DNA from: Tetmemena sp. SeJ-2015
Lineage: Eukaryota; Ciliophora; Spirotrichea; Sporadotrichida; Oxytrichidae
Reading direction: 5' to 3'
NCBI GenBank assembly: GCA_027382625.1
Contig: JAJKFJ010021148.1
Span: 1 to 64,000, forward strand
DNA length: 64,000 nt
Made by a program: the position numbers and the translations under genes. The first letter of the stretch is position 1; the number at the start of each line of letters is the position of its first letter. Shown piece by piece: positions 55,950 through 64,000 of this stretch. The notes below the pieces were generated by a model. That model had not been told where the DNA came from, searched no databases, and saw nothing but the letters and a program-made list of their open reading frames with translations.

Positions 55950-56400
55950 AATAACTTTATTATAATTTTTTAATTTTTTCTTATAAAAAATTAAAAGCTT
56001 GAAAAATTTTTTAAATTTTTAACAAAACAATTTTGGGGTTTTTTTGGGCATTCTTTAATTTTTTTTGCCTAAAAGCCTAAATCCCCTCTATGAAATCGTA
56101 CTAAATTAAGGGTGATTTATTAAGAGAGTTATATTTTAATAATGATAAAGTCATAGAAGTACTGTTTAAGCTTATATTCACATTCATATATACTTTTGAC
56201 TAAATAAATTCTTATTGATTTGAGATAAATGCATAAAATCTTAAATAGTATAAATGACCCTTTAGAATATTAATTAAACCAAATTCTCTCAGTTTTCGGC
56301 TTTTTCGGCTAATTTTGGCCTAGAATACATGTTTATATCGATATTTTTTTATTAAGTGTGGAGGGGAGGAAAACTTCCGTACCCCCTGATATTTTAAATA
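55950..56400. other. Homopolymer patch and partial G-run element
   Basis: 55970-56060 is a T/A/G homopolymer smear. 56270-56390 has GGCTAATTTTGGCCTAGAAT and GGAGGGGAGGAAAACTTCCG, a remnant end of the G-run TIR family. Confidence 0.45.
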
Positions 56401-56583
56401 TGGAGGTATCTTCAGCTCTTTCTCCTACGCTTATTTATTATATTTCTTTTTTAATAATCACATGTCCTTAATTAGAACTAATGAAAGAAAAGGTTTATCA
56501 TTTTATAATTCTTTTAAAGGTTTTTCAGTCATGCCTCTTCCTCAAAATTTTATTTATGTTGATTTAATTATGTAATTCATGTT

Positions 56584-57171
56584 GAATTAAATAAAATCAT
56601 TGTATATCCAGATGGTTCAATCTAATACAAAGGATAATTCTTAAAAGATAAATATCATGGAATTGGGAAGTATTCATGGGAAGATGGCAGAAAATATGAA
56701 GGAGAATTGTAAGAAAACAAGAGGCATGGGAAGGGTGTAATGATATATGCTGATGGTAGTAAATATGATGGTGAATGGAAGAATAATAAAAGGGATGGAG
56801 AGGGTATTTCGTATTATAATTCAAATTAATCTTGGCCTAAATGTTTAATAAAATGTTCTTGCGATAAAGAACTTTGTAAACAAATCACATATTAAAAATT
56901 AAGCTCTATTTAAAATTTAGGAAATAAAAATATCAAAATATTAACGGAGGAGAGAAATTAGTTCTTGGAAAATATAATAAATTAATTATAATTCATCTTG
57001 TCTCTGCAGATAATCAACCTAACAAGAATAAAGAGGTACAAATTTATTAAACGTAGCTTCTAGATTTCAACACTTAAACTGTTTTATAAAAATAATAGAA
57101 TTCAAAAAAAAAGCTCCTAAATTTTTTATTTAGCAAATCATTTCCAATAAGCGTAGAAACAGTAAATTTGA
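56584..57171 (+). CDS. MORN segment C, copy 2
   Basis: Reads VYPDGSIQYKGQFLKDKYHG, KYSWEDGRKYEGELQENKR, GVMIYADGSKYDGEWKNNKR and DGEGISYYNSN, then a ~110-residue tail to TGA 57169, all without TGA. Four MORN units. The frame is about 195 codons, but the tail is low-complexity and may lie beyond the true MDS. No ATG at the start, so an upstream MDS is required. Antisense 75-codon ORF is a shadow. Confidence 0.75.
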
Positions 57172-57599
57172 ATAGGGTGAGTCTATTAAATATATTTTTC
57201 CACCACCAAGAGGCCAATCTATCATAATACAAAGCTCTAATTAATTATAAAATAGTAAATATCTGTTTTATTTTTCCTTTTGCAAATATCTTTATTTTAT
57301 CCATTAAAATAATTATAGTACATTAAATATAAGTAATTCATTGAATTAAATTGTATTGAAGTATTGCGTATTGAAAAAAATAATATTAAAGTTTTAACCT
57401 ACTTATAGAGATCAAGCTTAATTAAACAACTCAATCATTTTAAATAGAACTTCCTGATAATAGAAATATGATCAGAGTGATTTATATTATAGTTTAAATT
57501 TAAATGAAAATGGGAATTAAGTTAAAATAGTAAATGAAGAGCTGTGCAATGTTGACAGTTAAATTGCGAGAAAGTAAATAAATATGACACTTATTCTAT

Positions 57600-57850
57600 A
57601 GTTCCTTAAATTTTAAGAATAGATTGTTATAACATTACGATAGCAGGTGCCTATAAAGAGATTTCGATGTCCCAAACCTGAAACAAGAAATTAGCCAAAT
57701 TCGACCTCTTACGAAGAAGTTGCAAGGATGAAATATGCTTAAAATTTAATTCTTAATCGAATAGTAATAAATTAACCCAATATATCGCATTTCAATTACC
57801 TCTGTTTTATAATTTATTAAATCAATTATTAATTTAATTCTCTTTTACCC
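57600..57850 (-). repeat. Degenerate R copy, partner of 21240-21510
   Basis: AGATTTCGATGTCCCAAACC, AAGTTGCAAGGATGAAA and an adjacent C-run. Collinear with copy 1. Confidence 0.5.
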
Positions 57851-57869
57851 CCCCCCCACCTGTCTCTTT

Positions 57870-58235
57870 CTTTAATATAAGGACTCATAGTCCCTAATTG
57901 ACGGTATCCCTTGAATGCATCACCTGCATTCTCTAGTAGTTTTACCATTGACCAGGTGGGTCCACAGCCTATAATCGCAAGAGGACGAGGGCGTTGCCAC
58001 TCTCCAAACAGTGCAATGGCCAGGAGTCCCTGCCATTCAAACCTCCCAGACTGAGGGCGCGGGTTTAAGTGGTCTAGTTATCGAGAGCATGATCTCTGCC
58101 TCCTGTGTCTTATTCGGGGTGCCTCATAGAGATGGTCATAGGGTAGCTGCTGTCAGCTTCTTGTCGTCAGTCTAATGTTAAATCCAGGCTAGATTACTAT
58201 AGTAACCGCAGTCGGTTGGTTGTCAGCTGCTAGCC
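57870..58235 (+). repeat. GC-rich SINE-like repeat, copy 2
   Basis: Counterpart of 21545-21915 with conserved GTGGTCTAGTTATCGAGAGC, CTCTGCCTCCTGTGTC and GGGGTGCCTCATAGAGATGG. Identity is higher than in neighbouring spacer, suggesting function or slow decay. Confidence 0.55.
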
Positions 58236-58544
58236 ACCTTTTTTTTTCATTTTTTGTCTGAGTAAGCTTCATAAAAACATAGATTTATATAATTTGATCC
58301 TGCAAATTCTAAATATGTAGAAAGAAGAATATTCTAAATTATAAATCAACAAAATATGTAGATTAATTTATATTATTTAAAGTCTAAATCTATGAACTTT
58401 GAATTGGTATTAACATTGGCTGGCTTATTAAAAAATGGCCATACTAAGATATTTTAATATTAAAGAAATCAGGTATAACAGTTAGTACGAAGGAGGGTAT
58501 ATATTTAAATGGATTATATGGGCTATGGTGTCTTTGAAGCAATT

Positions 58545-58865
58545 GTCAATATAGCTGAGAATTTAATAAAAAAGATAACTAAATATTAAATTAAAATGGA
58601 AAAATCATAGACTATCTCATATTTGAATAATTTTTACATCATTCGATTCACTATAAAATTCTAAGAACTTTTCATCCTTGAAACTTTTGTGTAGAAGCTC
58701 AAAAGAGTTATAAGAGACATAAGTTATTATAATGTAGATATTTGGAGTATGGGAATTTGCGAGTATCATATCTCGCTACTTAGAGGTGCTGTTGATGATT
58801 AAGTCAGACACTCATATTAATTTTTGGCAAGCTACAGATCGAGGGTGTATAAGCGATTTTAACTA
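58545..58865 (+). repeat. Dispersed repeat R copy
   Basis: TATAGCTGAGAATTTAATAA, TCTAAGAACTTTTCATCCTT and CATATCTCGCTACTTAGAGG; collinear with 23028. Confidence 0.7.
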
Positions 58866-59069
58866 CCACGAAGATTCAAATACATAAACATAGATTAGAT
58901 TATAACCATATCAAAATCTTAAGAAATCATCTAAAGATTTGCAAATAATATAGGTTGAATATGAATACATGATCGTCGATGGGTATAACTTAGAAATACA
59001 TTGTGATTGAGTCCTTGTTGAGTGATTCATAATATATTACGCTTTAAATTAAATTAACTCTTTATTTAA

Positions 59070-59493
59070 ATGTCTACTACAACAACTACATCCACAACTA
59101 CTACGACAACAACATCTACAACAACAACATCAACTCCTACAACTTGAAGGGGGCAGTCGAGAACATAAAAGTTCAAGACAAGGAAGGTATCCCTTCCGAT
59201 CAACAGAGACTCATCTTCGCTGGAAAGTATGAAGAGCTACAAAAGTATGCTTGCATTTGCGTACTTTTGAACAACATTCAGAACAAGATCTTCAACAAGA
59301 GCAAGCAGAACCCTCAGCGATTACAACATCCAGAAAGAGTCTACCCTCACCCTCAACAGATAACTGCTCAAGGCGCAGACACTAAAACTGAAAACAAGAC
59401 TGATGGAGTTATAAATGGCAATTATAGATGTTCTTTAGCGGGAGCTGACTCCCTCATTAAATTTAAATTCATAATGCTTTTAAACTATCTCTA
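59070..59493 (+). pseudogene. Ubiquitin-like gene relic with Thr-rich leader
   Basis: ATG 59070 reads 25 codons, nearly all Thr and Ser from an ACN-repeat tract, then TGA. From 59147 another frame gives GAVENIKVQDKEGIPSDQQR and LIFAGK, the ubiquitin core. After an insert of about 65 bases a third frame gives TLSDYNIQKESTLTLNR, ubiquitin residues 55-70 nearly exact. The RGG end is missing. Lys48-equivalent (IFAGK) and the NIQK Lys63-equivalent are present. Confidence 0.75.
59072..59142. repeat. ACN triplet tract (poly-Thr coding)
   Basis: About 24 triplets mostly ACA, ACT, ACG and TCA/TCC. In frame with the ATG at 59070. Confidence 0.85.
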
Positions 59494-59924
59494 ATTTAAT
59501 ATATAGCACTTTGTTCAAGAACTCTATCTTCATTAGGTTTTCCTTACCCTCGATCATGTATTCATATTCAACCTATAATGTAGAATGTGGTTTAAATAGC
59601 TTTTGCAAAGCATCTCATCCTAAATTTGAGCGGAGTCTATTTAATAAAATAGGAAATACTAGATAAACATTTTCAGATTGGTCGTTTATAACTTTTAGGT
59701 TTATTAATTTTCCTCAAATCCAAAAGATATAATTTGCAATAAGGAAGAGAAGCTAATGCAATATCATTACTTATTGTATCATTTATTTTTTAGACCAATC
59801 GCAGCATTTGTGGTAACTATCTTCTCACTTAAAAGCTTTCGAATAAACGAGCCATTATATTTTTTAGAATAACTTTGTTCCTAGTTTTCTTAGCTCTTGT
59901 AATTTTGTCCTATTTTAAGAAATA

Positions 59925-60150
59925 TAGCTGAGAATTTAATTTAAAAGAGAATTAAATTTATAATTAAAAAATTTAAAATTCTTAGCTGTTGAAGTGTTAG
60001 TTTTTGGGCTGAAATTATTACCGTCCAATTAAGAATTTAAATTTAAGGACTTTTCATCCTTGAGACTTATTTGTAGGAGTTGTGTAGAAAGAGTAAGCTA
60101 GGTCATAAGTTTTTGAACTATCTAATTTCTTGGTTTATAGTTTGTAACAT
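59925..60150 (+). repeat. Degenerate R copy, partner of 23905-24130
   Basis: AATATAGCTGAGAATTTAAT, CATCCTTGAGAC, AGGTCATAAGTTTTTGAACT. Collinear between copies. Confidence 0.6.
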
Positions 60151-60591
60151 CAATATCTCTCCGTAGGCGCCTCCTATTGTTATAGATGTAGAACAAACTC
60201 ATATTTATATTTCAATAAACTATAGAATCATCCCGATTTTCAGCTACCTACTTTATAATTTAACGGCCAACAATTTACAACTCTTCCTTTATTATATTAA
60301 CTTAATTCTCATTAACATTTAAATTATTACTATAAATAATTTATCTTATAATTCTTAAAATATTTCAATATTATTATTGAATATCTCATGTCAGGTTTAT
60401 AAGACACCCATGTGTTTAATAGTTTTGTTTTGTTGAAATTAGATCATCAAATTATGACGAAGCAACTTTTATTATACTAGAGAATTTAATGTAGAATCGT
60501 AGATTGTAGAAAACTGATCTAGTAGAGATCAACCTTAAAATAGTGATATATAATATTTGACAGTTTTAATAGTTTATGTTTTTAATTATTT

Positions 60592-60738
60592 ATGGAGGGT
60601 AGAGGTGGAATGCAAATTTTTGTAAAGATCCTTACAGGAAAATCTTTAGATAAATATTGTGAACTCATACAAAAGCATGTTCCTGAGTTTTAAGCAGTAG
60701 TAGGCAAAGTACTTTTGGGTATTGTAATCAGACAATGA
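60592..60738 (+). pseudogene. Ubiquitin N-terminus fragment
   Basis: MEGRGG then MQIFVKILTGKSLDKY: the polyubiquitin-type junction GG|MQIFVK followed by ubiquitin residues 1-11. After that the plus frame (49 codons to TGA 60736) no longer matches ubiquitin. Confidence 0.7.
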
Positions 60739-60975
60739 TATTCTTGTTATCGAGAGTGATTTCCATAATTTTCTGTCAAAAGTGTTCAAACTTGAAATGT
60801 TTTATTTTTTTGGCTAAGCTTGCCTGCGAAGATAATTCTCTGTTGATCTGGAAGAATGCTTTCTTTGGCAAGGAGAGAGTTTTAGTTGTAGTCAAAACTA
60901 AAATTGCATTCTTCCAATACAAAAGTTTCACCAGTCTCCTTCATCTTCATGAGAACGAAGTCGTTAAAGACCACA
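60680..60975 (-). pseudogene. Ubiquitin-like core, antisense to the N-terminal fragment
   Basis: Minus strand reads SILPDQQRIIFAGKLSQK and, after a frame change, SLSDYNTQKYF. Its start region (TTTAATTTAAATGTG) matches the leader of the other ubiquitin-like relics. It overlaps the 3' part of the plus-strand MQIFVK ORF, so head and core point towards each other. Confidence 0.65.
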
Positions 60976-61078
60976 TTTAAATTAAATTAATTATCTAATT
61001 AAAACGTAATATAATATGAATCAGGCTTCTTAGATCTCTTCTCTTTGTATTTCTAAAGAATTTGATCATCGATTATGT

Positions 61079-61407
61079 ATTATACGTTCAGCCCCGATTT
61101 TTGACTACTGGCTAGGAAGCCAGCTTTTCCAGTAAGTTACCACTGTCTATTGAGTCTTTTTTTACCTGACTTTTAAGAAGTAGTCAAATCTCCATGATTG
61201 GCATGTTTTCAAGTCCATTAATTTCCCTACAATTGTGGGGTTTAATAAAGTAAATATTTTTTTTTCAATTTTCTAGCAATACTCTGCCAAGGAAGCGCTT
61301 TACAGTTCCTAGTTTAACACAGATGACCAGCAGCCTTCGTCGTGTTTCACAGGACTTTACAGAAGCCACTGAAAAGTTTTTGAAAAATCGGGGTGAACGT
61401 ATAATAT
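61079..61407 (+). mobile_element. TIR element E, uninterrupted copy
   Basis: TACGTTCAGCCCCGATTTTT at the left and AAAATCGGGGTGAACGTA at the right. Body matches 31093-31528 reversed and shows the empty site of the family M insert. The ORF starting 61323 merely runs out of the element. Confidence 0.8.
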
Positions 61408-61539
61408 TAAATTCTCGAGCAATATACTTATATTACTATTATGGCTACTACAAAGATAGTCAATATACATTAGAGAACTCTCTAAACGATAACGTTCTTA
61501 AACATACTCATTCTTTTATGATTTCTGATAATTATCGTA

Positions 61540-62060
61540 TAAATTTTTTTAAAATGTCAGCCCGCTGATGCCAGCACCCCTGATACATGTCTAGGAAAAA
61601 CACGCGATATTTAAAGAAGTTGCACCGGAGCATTCGACCAGCTTGGTTTGGCCACGGGGGGGTCCAGCCTTGGCAGTGGCACAAGGCCGCCCCTTTCCAT
61701 CTAGCCTCCTCTTCAGACTTTCCGGCGGACATCGGCTTTATCTCACTACCGTGTGTTCAGTTGACTTAGCGGTTCTCGTTGAAACTTAAGCGGCCGACGG
61801 GGCTGTCTGAGACGATATAGAGAGTTACAGACTAGGATCTTAGGAGCTGCAAGCTCCGATTCGGCGCTGCAAGTACGAAGAGAGAGCTTGAGGAAGGAGG
61901 CGGCATTTGTGCCACTGCCGTGACAGTATGAGAGAAAGCCTCACGTGTGGACAAAATCAAGAGCTAGAAAGGTCGAAGCTCGATTTAGGAATGCCAATCA
62001 TGCACAATGTTTAAAGACTTCGCAAGGGAGTATTTTCTAGAAATAGTATGGAGGATGAGC
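61540..62060. other. GC-rich block of unknown nature
   Basis: About 500 bases of mixed composition starting TTTTAAAATGTCAGCCCG, resembling the AAAGAATG-plus-GC core of the 13592 and 5088 foldbacks, but I could not find a clear opposite arm. A frame from 61573 (MPAPLIH-x-QEKHAIFKE) is open for about 75 codons without recognisable motif. Absent from copy 1. Confidence 0.4.
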
Positions 62061-62414
62061 CTGTGAATGATCGGACGCAGGCGAAGTTTTTAAAAGATAA
62101 TTTAACTTATAAGTATATCAGAATAATCTAAATAGGACAGAGATATGTTTTATAAGAAACGTACTATCTCTTAAATTATTCCTAAGTAAAAGAAATAAAT
62201 TATTACAAAATTATAAAAAAAAGTTATAATATCCCTTCTATTTCAACTTGGATTGAATTTAAATCAATAACCGTTATTACGAAAGTCCAAACTTAAAATT
62301 TAGATCTAAAAAATAAAAAATAGTGCTTGCTTATAAAGACGTAGTGCCATGATTTATTGATTAACATTTTATATATTTTTGTATCTATTAAATTATATCT
62401 AATATCCCAAATAG

Positions 62415-62580
62415 AAAGTAAAATACTCAGGCTCGTGGGAAGATGGCTAGTATCATGGTTTTGGAAAGTACATTGACCCTAATGGAAACTCATACTAAGG
62501 ATAATACTAGAAGAATAAAAAAAATGGTCAAGGTATTATGAAATATGCAAATTTGATAGCATATTTCAGATAATGGAATC
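62415..62580 (+). pseudogene. MORN segment D, copy 2, truncated
   Basis: KVKYSGSWEDGQYHGFGKYI, GNSYQGQYQKNKKNGQGI: two MORN units, then homology to copy 1 stops. The frame drifts on without TGA into TBE sequence near 62726. Confidence 0.7.
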
Positions 62581-62725
62581 TGGTATTCATGTTCTAAATA
62601 ACCAATTATCATTACAATATTGAGTTAAAAGAAGAGTAGAAAAATTAACTGTTATAGTATAATAAGATTCATGGTTATCCTATTCATGAATACTTAAATC
62701 ATTGCTTAAATTTTGTGAAGCCTTA

Positions 62726-64000
62726 CCTAAACAGGGCAATCTAAATCTTCTATGGAAGGTGACCTTGACGTCGATTGTCTTCAATATTCTACTGAATTTA
62801 GGGAATGATACCTCTTTTATAGATTGACCTTAATCATACTTCTTTCAGATAAACCTGATTTTCGCTGGTTTTCAATTATTGCTGATTATAGATTACTTTG
62901 AATTAACTAAGTGTTTTTCAAGGAAGGTATCTGATAACCTTGTCTACTCTTTACAATGTTTGTTCGCGATTTTATATTGCAAATCATCTTCATTATTCTA
63001 CGAGCTAAGTAGATAATAACCTGTGGTTTTCAATATGTCAGATATTCAAGTTTACGTGACATTGCAACTAATAGGACAAAATTTGTCCACACTGCAATAG
63101 CAAACCGGATATAGAGCCCAAGTCTTGTCCTGTCCTGTATATGGAAGTTACGCCTGCAGTTCTTGACCGATGCTTCCTTACATGTGTCTTCCATACTTCT
63201 TAAAAGACTTACTGTTGAATCAGTGATAGACCAGCATATGTTCTGTCTGACCCATGGGTTCAAAGTTTATTCATGATAGTTCTTCCTAGACTTGAAGAAT
63301 CTCTGTGCACGAATCCCTAATTCATGCATACTCCATCTTCCTTCTAGAGCGGAGAGGTCAGTGAAAAATAGCCGAGCTACAGACTAAAATCAAGTACTTG
63401 TGCCCTCTGATAGCTGACGAAAAATCGCAATTGGCTGATAGTCTTCCTAAATGGTGAAACATTATGGGCAACAATAAGGGAGATGAGTAGTCAAATTTGA
63501 ATTCGATTCAAGAACACCAGCAAGATGAAGAACGTACTTCAAGTCTATTTGTACGCACTATCGCTTCTTCGTGTCAACGACTGTCAGTCGTTCGCAGAAC
63601 TTCAATAGACCCTCTCTATTCCATTCGTTTTTAACAAGGTATTCGTAAGGAAGATCTTGTACAGCAATACTCTTCTTGCTTTAAGGGATGGTGTTCTCTT
63701 CGCTATCGCATTAGAAAAAAACTGCGCTGGAGGTAAGTGTAACTTGATGGACACACTCCTCCAAAGATTTATCAGAAAACTCATTCAAGCCATTTGAGTA
63801 CTGCTTTGAGTTAGCTAATCTTTAGATGTACACACGATACTACTAAGGTTCCGATTCTAACTTCATAAAGTCTTTCCTAGCTTTTGTATACCATATAATG
63901 CTTGTGCTGCTGTCTTGTTGATATTCCTTGTCAATCCACCGTTTATATCGTGCATTGCCTCTTTAGCTGGCACATTCTTTAAAGTTTCTTTAATCACTCA
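62726..64000 (-). mobile_element. TBE zinc-finger/kinase ORF relic, antisense, runs off the window
   Basis: Reverse complement matches 30540 backwards (CTAAACAGGCAATCTAAGTC region), then kinase pieces ELGIRAQRF (for ELGFVHRDL) near 63315 and the finger-proximal region to 63870. Many frameshifts and no intact catalytic motif. Adjacent to the truncated MORN D, so it probably broke copy 2. Confidence 0.8.

Larger units (their letters stand above)
42585..62560 (+). repeat. Segmental duplication, copy 2 (kinase + MORN A-D)
   Basis: Direct counterpart of 3860-25860. Extra sequence here: the T-depleted insert (43219-44565), two tRNA-like foldbacks (48963-49650, 52301-53303), the 50046-50785 TIR element and the 60480-62330 block. 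Lacking here: the foldbacks at 5088, 8380, 10250, 13592, 22112 and 24291. The right edge is cut by a TBE relic at about 62726. Confidence 0.85.

Noticed and set aside
59145..59148. Programmed ribosomal frameshift at the leader-ubiquitin junction
   Set aside because: No slippery motif typical of Euplotes (AAA-TAA/TAG) is present, and the same genes have further frame breaks. Kept only as a remote possibility in the findings.

Overview
The window looks like germline (micronuclear) DNA of a hypotrich ciliate of the Oxytricha/Stylonychia type. Three lines of evidence agree. (1) Recognisable proteins (RING finger, protein kinase, MORN repeats) read through in-frame TAA and TAG as Gln and use only TGA as stop. 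(2) A 4,119-bp element at 26518-30636 has C4A4-type telomere-like ends, an ATT target duplication, a DD34E transposase and a zinc-finger/kinase ORF, which is the known architecture of Oxytricha TBE transposons. (3) Coding segments are cut by short AT-rich inserts flanked by 4-5 bp direct repeats (GAAGC/GAAG, AGAT, CACT, GCTAT). Deleting one repeat plus the insert restores or tidies the protein, so these behave as MDS/IES junctions with pointers. The species name is inference.

Layout. 1-3060: a RING/B-box/TLDc gene (frameshifted, one good intron) and the first exon of a second RING gene. 3860-25860 and 42585-62560: two direct copies of one ~20-kb germline segment, separated by 16.7 kb. Each copy carries, in the same order, a protein-kinase gene broken into at least four MDS-like pieces and then four MORN-repeat segments (A, B, C, D). 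Long AT-rich spacers between the pieces hold different transposons and foldback elements in each copy. Copy 1 is decayed (TGA stops in the kinase glycine loop and in MORN B and C); copy 2 is better preserved in MORN A-B-C but carries a strange 1.35-kb T-depleted insert in the kinase. Ubiquitin-like fragments occur at four places, two on each strand, and one such block is inverted between the copies. 25860-42585 holds the full TBE element, several foldback/TIR elements, a stray MORN fragment and long barren AT-rich DNA. From 62.7 kb to the end lies an antisense relic of the TBE kinase ORF.

Repeats dominate. At least six families of terminal-inverted-repeat or foldback elements are visible, several with clean empty sites in the other copy. 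A dispersed ~350-bp family ending in an AGCTAT-like sequence often sits next to MORN segments. Some GC-rich elements contain tRNA-like box A/box B motifs.

Limits: all of this was read by eye. IES/MDS boundaries are supported by frame restoration or paralogue comparison only where stated. Frameshifts could be sequencing errors, true decay, or unrecognised tiny IESs. No macronuclear sequence was available for comparison.
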